This document shows positions 9,991 to 20,000 of a DNA stretch of 64,000 nt, one piece after another (position 1 is the stretch's first letter; each line of letters opens with the position of its first letter). Both the position numbers and the translations under genes were made by a program. Source of the stretch: Pomphorhynchus laevis (taxonomy: Eukaryota; Acanthocephala; Palaeacanthocephala; Echinorhynchida; Pomphorhynchidae); NCBI GenBank assembly GCA_012934845.2, contig WNNJ02002420.1, positions 1-64,000 on the forward strand. Direction: 5' to 3'. The notes below the pieces were generated by a model. It searched no databases. It worked only from the letters and a program-made list of their open reading frames with translations, and was not told the DNA's origin.

Positions 9991-11457
9991 ATTATTATTT
10001 CGACAAACAGACGAGCAAAGCTCACAGTTGCACTGTTAAAAAAAGCAAAAGTAAAGAAAAAAAAAGACTCACAAACAAAAGTCAAAAAAGTTCATGTTTG
10101 AATGCTGAAACCGATCTTGAGTTGACAATTTCTTCACTTAATCGGTTCCACTTACCTACGATTCGGTGTCCAAATTGTACAGTTTTAGAGCGTATAACTC
10201 GGCGATGGGCTAAAGTAAAATTGTGTCCACGCAAAGCCCGACTTTTCCGAACAGTCATCAATTCTCTTAAGACGTGATTTCCCTTGTGTAAAGCTTCCCA
10301 TGTTGAACACATATCTCGCCGAAACCGAAGGTCGCTTATAGAAACCATACCAAGTTTTTTAGCCTTTCATTATAAGGTAAGGCTTTAACTGAATTTACGA
10401 GCTTTGTTGCCCGGCGCAGTACATTTTCAATTCTACTTTTCTCGTATACTGTTCTTGGGAACGAACATTGTGATGCATAGGTAAGATGACTGATCACAAA
10501 TGCGTTGGCGAGTGCTCTAAATGAAACTGGACTCAACACACTAAAAGTTCTACGAATCATCCCAACCATTCGATTTGCTTTCGAGCAAGCCAACTCAGTA
10601 TTCCAACTAGTCGAAAAATCATTCGCAACTACTATTCCAAGGTCGCTAAGACGAGTTACTACTTTAATGTTCTGATCCTCAAGATGATAAGTTGGATACA
10701 CACTATGACTGCGTGATTGTAAACGCATACATGCACACTTTGATATATTCAGTGACAGACCATTCATATAAGCCCAGTTGGAAATGCTGTCGATATCCGA
10801 TTGAACTAGCACCGTGTCCGAATCTGACCGGATAGCCTGCCAAATTTTTAGGTCGTCTGCATATAAAAGAGAGTGTGAGTTCAAAATGGAAGGAAGGTCA
10901 TTAATGAAAATACAGAATAACAATGGGCCGAGGACCGAACCCTGCGGAACTCCAACATTGACCGGATAAGGATCAGAAAGAGAACCATTTACAACAACCT
11001 GATAGAATCTGTTAGATAAAAATTCTTTTATCCAGCGAATAATAAGTGGATCAATGTTTAGAGCACGCATTTTCTGAATCAAGATGTCATGTGGAACCAT
11101 ATCAAACGCTTTTGAAAAATCAAAAAATACTATATCAACATCAAAGCCCTTATCAACTAACGAACCCCAGCTATTCTGGGCAATCAAGAGATTAGTGATT
11201 GTTGAGCGATCCCTTCGAAATCCATGTTGATTGTTACACAATAATTTGTTGGATTCTAGATAATCGCTTAGAATGCGGTATATTATCCTTTCCAAAACTC
11301 GACAGAATACACACGTTAGACTTATCGGGCGATAATTTTCAACTGAAGATGGATCACCTTTCTTCAAAATGGGCCTTATCAACGAAAGTTTCCAATTCAT
11401 CGGGACACAACCGAAGTACAAGGAGGCGAAACAAATCCAATATAGTGGTATGCCGAT
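9991..11457 (-). mobile_element. LINE family C copy C1 (CR1-like), 5'-truncated, inside D1
   Basis: It reads on the minus strand from the pre-RT linker to a 3' UTR with a short hairpin (GAGC...GCTC at 10013-10023) and an ATA-rich tail at about 9991-10000. It interrupts D1 between residues corresponding to YNSDII and GEDLREHQ, antisense to it. No clear target duplication is visible by eye. Confidence 0.85.
10082..11421 (-). pseudogene. C1 reverse transcriptase, one frame change near the C-terminus
   Basis: The 361-codon frame 11421-10336 contains NYRPISLTCVF, the GFRRDRST block, motif A FFDFSKAFD, motif B GVPQGSVLGPLLF, and catalytic LLYADDLKIW (about 10852-10866 region). The thumb and C-terminus continue in a second frame 10348-10082 ending FKHELF. 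The endonuclease and ORF1 are absent because of 5' truncation. RT motifs are all intact, so only one lesion is evident within the retained part. Confidence 0.8.
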
Positions 11458-11826
11458 AATATATGGTTGGAGAAGATTTACGGGAGCATCAACAACAAAT
11501 CAGCAAAATCATTGCAGACACTAGGCTTAACGCATTTGAAGAACGCATCTCACTGGCTAAGAATAAATTAAGTGAATTAACCCTAAATGCAATAAATTTT
11601 GCTTGTATGATTATTACATACAAGCAAAATTAATAATTACATATGATAATTACATATATTATGATATGGAGCGTGCTCTTGGTTAAGCGCACGTCCTATC
11701 AAACACCACAATTTTGGTCTTACGCCAAACTAATTCCGGGACGGTTTAGCAACTAGATATGGATGGGATCCAGACAGCCTTCCTTCCCGCTGTGCATGCG
11801 ATGATGGTGCGAACCTATCGCATCTT

Positions 11827-12159
11827 TTGCAATGTAAGCGCGGTGTTTTTCAGATCATACGTCATAACGATGTCAGAAATATCTTTGCCCTAGAGTTGAC
11901 CACGGTTTGTAATGGAGTAGGGCTCGAGCCTGTTTTGGAGCAAATCAATGATGACGTAAAGTTTGAGACATCCACAACATGTCGTGAGGAGGGAGCACGT
12001 CTCGACGTTGTTTGCAGCGGATTATATGAGAGTCGATTCGAGCGGACGTTTTTTGACGTCACCATCTTTAACAACCACGCCGTTTCGTACACATCATCAA
12101 CAGCTAGTGTTTCAAGTACCACGAGACTCGAAAATGATCGAAATATGAAGAGAGAATAA
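11827..12159 (+). pseudogene. D1 C-terminal zinc finger and restriction-like endonuclease frame
   Basis: This 110-codon frame holds the end of a C-x-C...H-x4-C cluster, the RHN block, and R-L-D...D-V-T-I-F-N spaced like the catalytic core of the restriction-like endonucleases of R2/CRE-type LINEs. The role would be site cleavage for target-primed reverse transcription. It is separated from the rest of the ORF by frame changes. Confidence 0.65.
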
Positions 12160-12561
12160 GTCTGGTCGATCGAGGTAGTTTCGCACCACTTGTGTTCGCA
12201 GCATCGGGTGGCATAGGAGAAAACGCCTTACAACTTATTAGACGCATCGCTTGGTTACAATCAATGAATTATACCACAAACTCGTATGCGAACTGTATTT
12301 GCCGACTAAAACGCGTCGTTGGTGTTGCTCTATGTCAATCTGCTTCCATGTGCCTTCGGGGCTGTCGTTCTTCCCGAAATCGACCTGCCAATAATCCTGA
12401 CCACACCGAACCACACGTTATATTTCCAACTTATGTTTTCAATTTTATGACTATTGAAGATGTATGTAATTTCCTTTACTGTACAAAAATTATTATTAAA
12501 AAAAATTATGTAAAAAAAATAAAATAAAAAAAATAAAAAAATATTAGTACGTCAATGCTGG

Positions 12562-13917
12562 TATTATTATTATTATACATTCAACAACATACGAGCATTA
12601 GCTCAAATAGCTGGCTCACAATAAGTTCGTAAATAAATTAATTAGTTTTTAAAATAAGGAAATGCAACACGAAACATTGCTTGATCCATTCGTAGTCTTC
12701 TTTTAAAAGCACTAAGTGAACTGCATCCAACGGTGTCTGCATCAAGGTTGTTCCACAGCTCAACAATTCTTCTATCAAATTGCATCGCGCCCAATTTCTG
12801 TACTCTGTTTCTTCGAATAGTTAAAGAATGACCGCGAAGAACATTTGAACAACGTAGTTGAACCCTACTCCGAAGAGGGTGATGAGGACGTTGGAATAAA
12901 TGCCAAACAAGGCACATATCCATGTACCGACGGGTCCATGTGACGGTCTCAAGTCCTAATGATCTCAGTCTGTCTTCATAAGGCAGCGACGCCAACGTTG
13001 GTGCTAGCTTTGTTGCCCTGCGAAGTACCCTCTCTGATTTCTTATGTTCATGCACAGTACGTGGGTATACAACCGGAGCTGCATATAAAAGTCTACTCAA
13101 TACATGTGCTAAAATCAGAGGCCGAAGAGCAGTCGGATTAACGCGAACAAACGCGCGTCGAATCATACCTATCATTTTATTGGAGTTGGCACAAGCTTGA
13201 TCAGTGTGCTTTTTGGTTGATAAATTAGAGGTAACCCATACTCCTAAATCTTTGTAACTATCGACACTTTCCACAATACAGTCCTTATATGTGTAACAAG
13301 CTGATGTTAGTTGCTTGCGAGCATTACCAATAATACGCATGTGTTTGCATTTCGAAACATTTATCACAAGCTTGTTTAACGCCGCCCACAACTCCAAATT
13401 ATCTATGTCAGTTTGCAAATTATCAACATCCTCACATGAATGAATGGGCCGCCATATTTTTAAGTCATCTGCATACAAACATGATCGAGAGCGAATGCAC
13501 CCAGGCAAATCGTTAACATAAATGCTGAATAAAAGCGGACCCAAAACTGAACCTTGAGGTACTCCAATATGACATTCTCTAGGCACAGACAATGACCAAT
13601 CTACAAGTACTCGAAAGCAACGATCACGAAGAAATTCTCTAATCCAATCAACTATTATGTTTGGGAGTCCAGTATTGACAAGTTTCTGAAGAAGTAGACC
13701 ATGATCTACTCTATCAAAAGCTTTAGAAAAGTCGAAGAATATAATGTCTGTATCGATATAATGTGTCTTATTCGCTGTCCAATCAAGATGATCATCAAGC
13801 AAATTTGAAACAGTTGAATAACCCTTCCGAAATCCGTGCTGATTAGGGACTAAAATTTTTCCTACACGAAAAAACTCAACCATGTAGCGATGCACAAACC
13901 TCTCCAACACTCTACAG
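12562..13917 (-). mobile_element. LINE family C copy C2 (CR1-like), 5'-truncated, in the YADD codons of D3
   Basis: Minus-strand RT ORF plus 3' UTR with hairpin GAGC-ATTA-GCTC (12593-12604) and tail of ATA/ATT triplets at 12562-12575. The 5' junction at about 13917 abuts AATGCAGATGAC, the ADD codons of a D element. To the left the short string TGCTGGTAT matches the D codons for WY. C2 therefore landed within the D catalytic motif. Confidence 0.8.
12642..13910 (-). CDS. C2 reverse transcriptase, uninterrupted 422-codon frame
   Basis: The frame runs from LERFVHRYMVEFF through GFRKGYST, motif A FFDFSKAFDRVDHG, motif B GVPQGSVLGPLLF, catalytic CLYADDLKIW, and a complete thumb/C-terminal region ending FPYFKN. 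No stop or frameshift is seen. The endonuclease, finger part and ORF1 are missing, so it is a dead 5'-truncated copy that still looks young. Protein divergence from C1 and C3 is large, so these are different subfamilies. Confidence 0.8.
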   Translation of the reverse strand: MLERFVHRYMVEFFRVGKILVPNQHGFRKGYSTVSNLLDDHLDWTANKTHYIDTDIIFFDFSKAFDRVDHGLLLQKLVNTGLPNIIVDWIREFLRDRCFRVLVDWSLSVPRECHIGVPQGSVLGPLLFSIYVNDLPGCIRSRSCLYADDLKIWRPIHSCEDVDNLQTDIDNLELWAALNKLVINVSKCKHMRIIGNARKQLTSACYTYKDCIVESVDSYKDLGVWVTSNLSTKKHTDQACANSNKMIGMIRRAFVRVNPTALRPLILAHVLSRLLYAAPVVYPRTVHEHKKSERVLRRATKLAPTLASLPYEDRLRSLGLETVTWTRRYMDMCLVWHLFQRPHHPLRSRVQLRCSNVLRGHSLTIRRNRVQKLGAMQFDRRIVELWNNLDADTVGCSSLSAFKRRLRMDQAMFRVAFPYFKN

Positions 13918-14439
13918 CAAATGCAGATGACGGAGCCTGTGTTGGAAAAATCGAAGATTTAGAACAGGTATGGAGTGAAATCAATAAAATTAGACCGGAA
14001 TATGGATATTTTCTAAATCTAACAAAATGCTTGCTTTTAGTACAAAAAGACATTTGCAACAAAGGAAATATATTTAAACATTCAGGAGTTCAAATTCATG
14101 ATAAATGCGTCAAATATTTGGGAAGTTTTATAGGAAAGAATGATTATGTTGCCCATCAAATTGAGGAAAATGTAAGGAAATGGAATCGCATAATAAAATT
14201 CGACTCTAATATGAATCATAAGTAAATTCTACTTTAATATGCGAACCTTATATACATAATCAACGCGAAAATATCAAAGAAAAACAGCTTATCATCAAGA
14301 ATAAGATAAAAGGAATAGAAGAATATACGCCAAAAACAGGTACAAATAATTACAAATAATACAAATAATACAAATTTATTTAATGTGGCAAATGCGTACA
14401 AGCTGTACGCTTACAAGTCCACAAACAAAAATGAGAAAG

Positions 14440-15492
14440 TCAAGCAGTTAAATTGTTCAGATGGGATTGGATTTGTCGTTTGAAGCACTGCAGGGAAGTT
14501 GATTGGCGTATATGAATGGGCAGATGATTCCACGATAGAGGAGCAGCCACCAGGAAGGAGCGGAGTCCAAAGGAGGTAGAGTAGTTTGGGACATGTAAAA
14601 GAAGGGAATTACAGGAACGCAAGGAACAGTAAACAGGACGGGAATTATCAAGAAAATGAAGGTTGAGAAATGAAGGGGTATGAAAAGTTACAAGGCGGAA
14701 AGCAACGATAAGAAGACGAATTTGAACACGACAATAAATTGTAGGCAAATTGAGAGAAGCAAGATGGTAGGATGTGTGATCAAAACGACGAAGACGGAGG
14801 AGAATTCGGACAGCTGCGTTGACGATGCGTTGTAGGGGAAGAAGAGTGGATTTAGGTGAGTTAGAAAATAGACTAAGACAATAATCGAGTCTAGAAAAAA
14901 GGAGAGATGATATGAGAGTCATACAAGAAGGGAAATCGATCAATCTACGAACTTGACGGAGGTTGCGGAGTATCAAGGTAGATGAGCGTACTTTATCTCT
15001 AACGAAAGGTTTAAGTGAAAGTCGGTTGTCAAAATGGAAGCCTAGGAAAACGAGATTATCAACGATAGGAAGAATTGTAGAATTTAATGATACGGAGGGA
15101 GGTTCGAAGCCGAGGCGTCGAGGTAGGATCCACATAATTTTGGATTTATCAGGATTCAGAGAAAGGCGAAGGGAAGAAAGATGATTGGAAATTGAGACAA
15201 GACAGTCGGAAGCAGAAACACTAAGATCGCGAATACGATAAACAGGTGCATGACGAGCTGATTCAACTAGAGAACAACCAGAGCGACATAGACGACGAAT
15301 AGCAAGATCGTTGGAGTCAGTGTGCCAGGATTCGGTAATGCAGAGAATATCGATAGATAATTGATCGAAGATATCGAGAAGCATATCAGCTTTATGAAGA
15401 ATGGAGCGAGTATTGAATAGACTAAGACGAAAAGTATGCTTAGGAGCGAGATCGACTAGCGAAGAAGACAAGGGGGAGAGATGGGACGCCAT
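14440..15492 (-). CDS. B2 ORF2 deletion product: endonuclease start fused in frame to RT C-terminus
   Basis: This 350-codon frame begins MASHLSPLSSSLVDLAPKH, includes the first endonuclease blocks (LFNTRSILHKAD, ITESWH), then jumps at about 15254 from the endonuclease SLVESAR to RT HAPVYRIRDLSV just after the missing YADD motif. It then runs through SKIMWILPRR and LVFLGFHFDNRLS to the normal C-terminus. GDFN, SDH and the RT motifs A, B and C are absent, so it cannot cut or polymerise. The frame is nevertheless open throughout. Confidence 0.75.
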   Translation of the reverse strand: MASHLSPLSSSLVDLAPKHTFRLSLFNTRSILHKADMLLDIFDQLSIDILCITESWHTDSNDLAIRRLCRSGCSLVESARHAPVYRIRDLSVSASDCLVSISNHLSSLRLSLNPDKSKIMWILPRRLGFEPPSVSLNSTILPIVDNLVFLGFHFDNRLSLKPFVRDKVRSSTLILRNLRQVRRLIDFPSCMTLISSLLFSRLDYCLSLFSNSPKSTLLPLQRIVNAAVRILLRLRRFDHTSYHLASLNLPTIYCRVQIRLLIVAFRLVTFHTPSFLNLHFLDNSRPVYCSLRSCNSLLLHVPNYSTSFGLRSFLVAAPLSWNHLPIHIRQSTSLQCFKRQIQSHLNNLTA

Positions 15493-16780
15493 CGAATTTT
15501 TGGCCTTGTGTGAAGAACGTGAAAATTTCCGTTGATTTTACGTATAGATAAGGATGACTCGCCGTTTGTTTCACGTCGATGTTTTTCAATGCGAGCTAAA
15601 TTGAGCTGGGCAATATCAGAAGGGGAGCGGTCAGGAAAGATACGGCAAGTAGATGAAGTGGTAAGAAGTTTAAAACGTTGGGAGAGTACCGAAGAGGCAT
15701 GTGAACTATGTCGGAAAACGATTTTTAAGAGTGGAGGACTGAGATGATTTGATTTAGTGGATTTGTTTAAACGAATAAAAGATACAGGAGCGATATTATT
15801 GAAGAGTGATGGGTTATCATCAGGAAGAATGGTTGCTAGGATAGACCTGAAAGCAGATACATCATCATCGAGGCGAGATTGTGGAGAAGCAGATTCGGAA
15901 AGCTTTAAGTTTGATATGATTATACAGCGATCGCGCGAAGGAAAACGATTTCGTGGAAGTGGTGGACGGACAGAGCTGGTTGGAGTCGAGGTAGATGAGC
16001 AGATAGAAGTGGAAATGACAGGGGTGCTTGATAAAGAATTAATATTGGTTGGAGCAAGTGTGACAGGAGCGGGGTGTTGAATCGGTTGATCAGAGATGTG
16101 ACTGGATATGATTTTAAATGAAGGATGTAACTTATTGGGAAGTGTTACGTGGGAGGTAGAGTAAGGAGAATTAAAATAGGTTGGGGCATGAGTGACAGGA
16201 ATGGAGTGTTGAATTAGTTGATCGGAAATGTTACTGGAAATGATTTTGATGGAAGGGTGTAAATTATTGAGAGGTGATACAGGGGGGTCGAGTAAGGAGT
16301 TCGTGAGGAGAATAAAGAAGTTTGAGATTTATTTAGATTGGGGGAGGAATAGGAAAGAGGAGGTACGAGATGAAAAGCTTTGCCGTTAGCATTGTTAGAA
16401 TGAGAAAGATTAATGGAAGTTTGGTACGTAGTTGAACGAGGAGTGTGTGAGAGAGTAGGTTTAATAATGGGATTATATGATGCGAAGTCAGGTGTTGATG
16501 CGAGGGAAACATCTAAAACAGCATTGGTTTGAGTGGTCGTGTGTGATACAGGAGTAGATGAGCAGGATAACTGTAGTAGTCGTACTGATGTACAAAAACC
16601 GCAAGTGAAATGTTTAAGTTTATACACTGAGTGGTCGGATATTTTAACACGAACAAGTGTCCATACATCGCAATCTTTGGAATCGCATCCAACTTCAAAG
16701 CTGGTATAACCATCATTGCATTTAGATGTGGAAGATTGTTGATCAGGAACAGGGATCTGAGATCGCGCTTTTTTAGGCAT
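15476..16780 (-). pseudogene. B2 ORF1: PHD-like zinc finger, repeat linker, RRM/C-terminal domain
   Basis: The start at 16780 (MPKKARSQIPVP) precedes the PHD-like cluster GCDSKDCDVWT and FTCGFC. The first frame stops at 16214, and the conserved RRM-like and C-terminal domains are in other minus frames at about 15960-15500. The linker carries about two ~41-aa repeats. It overlaps the ORF2 start by a few codons, as in B1. One or two frame changes break it. Confidence 0.65.
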
Positions 16781-16825
16781 GACCTTTTATCGATAGATTG
16801 AGCTCAATCCGCGAGCGTAGCGAGC

Positions 16826-16963
16826 GGAACTGACAGGAATAATCTGGAACTGACAGGAATAATCTGGAACTGACAGGAATAATCTGGAACTGACAGGAAT
16901 AATCTGGAACTGACAGGAATAATCTGGAACTGACAGGAATAATCTGGAACTGACAGGAATAAT
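16826..16963 (-). repeat. B2 5' UTR: seven tandem copies of a 20-bp unit
   Basis: The unit GGAACTGACAGGAATAATCT is repeated at exact 20-bp spacing; the core TGACAGGAAT occurs at 16831, 16851, 16871, 16891, 16911, 16931 and 16951. It lies next to the conserved GTAGCGAGCGGA core. Homogeneity suggests recent expansion. Confidence 0.95.
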
Positions 16964-17423
16964 TGTAAGAGTTTCAATAACCAAGACTTATTTTAAGGTG
17001 CAATCGAAATTGATTGAATCTTAACGAAAGGATTTAAAAACAATATTAAGCAACGCAAGCATAAAAACGGCATCTTCTTGGTTAACGTCATATGCCTACG
17101 ACGATAAAAGATTTTTGAGTACAATGGGTTGAATACCGATCACACTTTTAAGACATGTGAATGTGGATTAGCACTTTATTCAGTTCATGCATTATCATGT
17201 CACTGTGGCGGATACAACTTTCTAAGACACAACATAGTAGTGGACCAATAGCTGAATCTTTAAAGGGTGCAAGTAAATAGGTGACAAAGGAACTCGTATT
17301 AAAACCTGTACCAGAAGGCTTTCAATTCGAGGTAACTACAACTACACGAGATAGAGAGAGGCAAGATCAGACATCAGTTGTCATGGTTTATACGGGAATA
17401 TTTTGGAGCAGTCTTATTTAGAC

Positions 17424-17526
17424 ATATGCGTGTTCAACAATTTGGCTCCATCATATTCATGGGAAATAATGAACGATCCTTTTAAATACCATGAGAATCG
17501 CAAAAATGCTAAATATTCAGAGCGTA
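17424..17526. repeat. 103-bp target site duplication of C3, left copy
   Basis: Identical to 19498-19600 except for one base (C to T around 17499). It lies in D3 coding sequence and abuts the 3' tail of C3. Confidence 0.9.
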
Positions 17527-19497
17527 TTATTATATTATATTATAACATACAAGACAAAGCCTATATGGCTGTTCAGTCTGCTCACGAAAAAATAAAATAA
17601 AAATTAAACAAAATGTAGAATTGATAGAGTTAAGAAAATCAGGGATACGATAGCTTCTCTATATTATCGATCTGTTCCAGACATATTCGCAATCGCATCT
17701 TAAATAAAGTCAGCGTTGTGGAGGCAACAACGTATTCATGAAGACTATTCCACACGTTAACTACACGTCTTGACAATCTTGTGACAGGCGATAGTTTCCC
17801 AGTATGCTGTTTAAAAATTGTCATCGAATGATGTCGCCTGGATCTATTATTACGACACACCATAATATTTCGAGGATATCCATCAAATTTGTGCAATAAT
17901 TTCCACGTTGCAACCAAGTCGATAAACATTAACCTCACCTTCATGTCAAATATGCCAATCACTTTAAGTCTCTCACGATAAGGTAAATACTTACAGTCTG
18001 GACATAAACGGGTAATACGGCGAAGAACTCCATCGACAGCATTCAGTTCAGTCCGTGTACATGGGAAGCAAGATGGAGAGCAATACTCAAGTATTGGTCT
18101 CAATAACGAGTTAAACAGCACCCTGAACGACGATGGATTTATTTTCAGAAAGCAATTTTTGATAGTGTGCATCATTTTTCTAGCTTTGCCTAATTGAATG
18201 TTGTAATGATGTCGTGTCTTTAAAGATGAATCGATCAAAATACCAAGATCACGATGAGTCGAAACTATCTCAAGTTCTTTTACACCAATGAAGTAGGTAT
18301 GACATCCTTTGCGTCCACGACCCAATCTCATATTCTTACACTTTTCCAGGTTTAATGATACTCCTGTAGTAAGACTCCATTCATACACTAAATCCAGGTC
18401 ACGCTGCAATGACAAACAGTCTCGTTCAGTCGAGATCACATTCCATAACTTTAAATCGTCAGCATAGGCTAAGTGTGGTACATTAAGCGATCTCAACAAC
18501 TCGTTGATAAAAATGCAAAATAATAATGGCCCGAGAACCGTTCCTTGAGGTACACCACGTATAACACTGCGTTTAGATGAAAAAGCATTACCTACTCTTA
18601 CACAAAATTGTCGACCACTCAAGAAGTTCTCAATCCAACGAGTCAGATAGTAATCTACACCAATAGATTCGAGAATACTTATTAATTCAGCATGTGGAAC
18701 GCGATCAAATGCCTTGGAGAAATCCAAATAGACGACATCGACAACCAATTTACATGAAATTGCGTCAGCCCATTGTTCACGAGCACATAAAGTATTCGTT
18801 AGACATGAGCGGCCATGCCGAAAACCGTGTTGAGAGTCGCTCAAATAGTTTATTAAACCCAATACATTTATTAATCTTTTGTGAACAATTCTCTCAAGTA
18901 CCTTACTTACAGTAGATGTTAAACTTATGGGCCTAAAATCACTAACATCGCAAGCATTTTTCGTTTTCGGAAGTGGTACCACAATCGCCGATTTCCAATC
19001 ATTTGGAATTATCGACGTATTGAGAGAAACGTTGAATAATTTGGAAAGCGGATATGACAGGATACATTTCAAGAGCTTAAGGATATAAGTGGGGATATCG
19101 TCAGGACCAGCTGACACGCATTTAGCTAACCTTGATAGCTCTATCTCAACTTCCTCCATCGTGATAATTATATATGGACTCTGACAGATTGATGAACCAT
19201 TACAAATATTGACTTTATAAGCATCATCCCTACTTAACGATAGTGCAAACACATCAGCGAACGCCTCAGAAATTTTCATAGGGTCTTCAACTAATTCGTT
19301 TCCGATATGAATGCGTCGGACACTAGAATTAGATACTCTTGATCGACAAACATAATTCCAAAATCGCTTGGGTGTGTGTCCTAAAGACATAGCAACATCA
19401 TTCTCGTACAAGTATCTCTTTTTGATTTTAAGCGATTGCATTTATTGCGTATTAGTTTGTACTCACTATATAAAGCATCACTCTTATGTTGAACACT
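17527..19497 (-). mobile_element. LINE family C copy C3 (CR1-like), 5'-truncated, with 103-bp target duplication
   Basis: The minus-strand element ends at 17527 in an ATAAT-type tail preceded by hairpin AGCC-TATAT-GGCT (17558-17570). Its 5' end is truncated between endonuclease and RT at about 19497. Both sides are the same 103 bp of D3, which proves insertion and defines both ends exactly. It is antisense to D3. Confidence 0.9.
17639..19441 (-). CDS. C3 reverse transcriptase, uninterrupted 600-codon frame
   Basis: The longest C-type frame in the window. It contains the pre-RT linker (CVSAGPDDIPTYILK), DFRPISLTSTVSKV, GFRHGRSC, motif A YLDFSKAFDRVPH, motif B GVPQGTVLGPLLF, catalytic LAYADDLKLW and the complete thumb and C-terminus. 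A little more linker (SEYKLIRNKCNRL) lies upstream in another frame, so one frame change precedes 19441. Endonuclease and ORF1 are absent. The M at 19441 is simply the first Met after that change. Confidence 0.85.
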   Translation of the reverse strand: MQSLKIKKRYLYENDVAMSLGHTPKRFWNYVCRSRVSNSSVRRIHIGNELVEDPMKISEAFADVFALSLSRDDAYKVNICNGSSICQSPYIIITMEEVEIELSRLAKCVSAGPDDIPTYILKLLKCILSYPLSKLFNVSLNTSIIPNDWKSAIVVPLPKTKNACDVSDFRPISLTSTVSKVLERIVHKRLINVLGLINYLSDSQHGFRHGRSCLTNTLCAREQWADAISCKLVVDVVYLDFSKAFDRVPHAELISILESIGVDYYLTRWIENFLSGRQFCVRVGNAFSSKRSVIRGVPQGTVLGPLLFCIFINELLRSLNVPHLAYADDLKLWNVISTERDCLSLQRDLDLVYEWSLTTGVSLNLEKCKNMRLGRGRKGCHTYFIGVKELEIVSTHRDLGILIDSSLKTRHHYNIQLGKARKMMHTIKNCFLKINPSSFRVLFNSLLRPILEYCSPSCFPCTRTELNAVDGVLRRITRLCPDCKYLPYRERLKVIGIFDMKVRLMFIDLVATWKLLHKFDGYPRNIMVCRNNRSRRHHSMTIFKQHTGKLSPVTRLSRRVVNVWNSLHEYVVASTTLTLFKMRLRICLEQIDNIEKLSYP

Positions 19498-19600
19498 ATA
19501 TGCGTGTTCAACAATTTGGCTCCATCATATTCATGGGAAATAATGAACGATCCTTTTAAATACCATGAGAATTGCAAAAATGCTAAATATTCAGAGCGTA
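19498..19600. repeat. 103-bp target site duplication of C3, right copy
   Basis: Pairs with 17424-17526. D3 coding resumes directly after it. Confidence 0.9.
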
Positions 19601-20000
19601 GAAAATTGACGGGGGATCGTTTTATTCAATGATATTTTCAGTAGTTGGAGATATTGGGGAAGAAGCGAATAGGATTTTTAAACAAATGGCTAAGAAAATG
19701 TCAGATAACTTGGTCGAAAAATATCCCGACATAATCAGAAAGCTGAAAGCAAATGTGTCCATCTGTATGGCTAAATCGGTGTATTTGACGATGCGAAGAA
19801 GGCGAATTTCGAATTTCACATAAAATTGACTTTTTACTTAAAAACAAAGTGTATTGATGGACCCATTAAAGGGTAACCAATATTGTAATAATTATTTAGG
19901 TTTAAAAAAATTATTATTAAGAAAAATTATTAACAACATTAGGAAAACACAAAAGCGTGTGCTTTCTGCGTTGTAATTTAAAATCACTTAGAAAAAAATT

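Larger units (their letters stand above)
9600..12561 (+). mobile_element. LINE family D copy D1 (RLE-type), 5'-truncated, split by C1
   Basis: The left part (9600-9990) encodes the RT thumb region: SLTQSMQWKWPQLL, then NKLGGIGIMD, which aligns with D2. The right part (11458-12370) resumes at GEDLREHQQQI and contains the CCHC zinc finger remnant (CDDGA, HLLQC), the RHN block (IIRHNDVRN), the endonuclease-like RLDVV and FFDVTIFNN blocks, and after a frame change the C-terminal SFAPLVFAASGG and VGVALCQSASMCLRG blocks. An A-rich 3' region runs to about 12540. Several stops and frameshifts are present, plus a 15-bp snap-back repeat at 11595-11631. Confidence 0.8.
14346..16965 (-). mobile_element. 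LINE family B copy B2, internal-deletion derivative with both ends
   Basis: It has the B 3' hairpin and a (TTGTATTAT)n-like tail at 14346-14400, a shortened ORF2, ORF1, the GTAGCGAGCGGA core (16817-16828) and seven 20-bp 5' UTR repeats. Most of the endonuclease and the RT fingers and palm are deleted. It is inserted in D3. Having both termini but no catalytic core it resembles a non-autonomous derivative that would depend on a full-length B element; mobilisation after the deletion is inferred, not shown. Confidence 0.8.
13918..19840 (+). mobile_element. LINE family D copy D3 (RLE-type), split by B2 and C3
   Basis: Three segments line up in order with D2. 13918-14345 encodes ADDGACVGKIEDLEQVW and KYLGSFIGKNDY, that is, just after the catalytic motif. 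16970-17526 encodes ILSNASIKTASSWL, the zinc finger CECG...HALSC, and LDICVFNNLAPSY. 19498-19840 gives the tail SMIFSVVGDIGEEAN and AKSVYLTMRRRR. B2 separates the first two and C3 the last two, while C2 sits at its 5' border. The segments carry several stops. It is the host of a three-fold nest. Confidence 0.8.

Noticed and set aside
10040-10100. A poly(A) tail of D1 at the A-rich stretch before C1
   Set aside because: On the minus strand it is the T-rich 3' UTR of C1 just after its stop codon; D1 resumes beyond C1.
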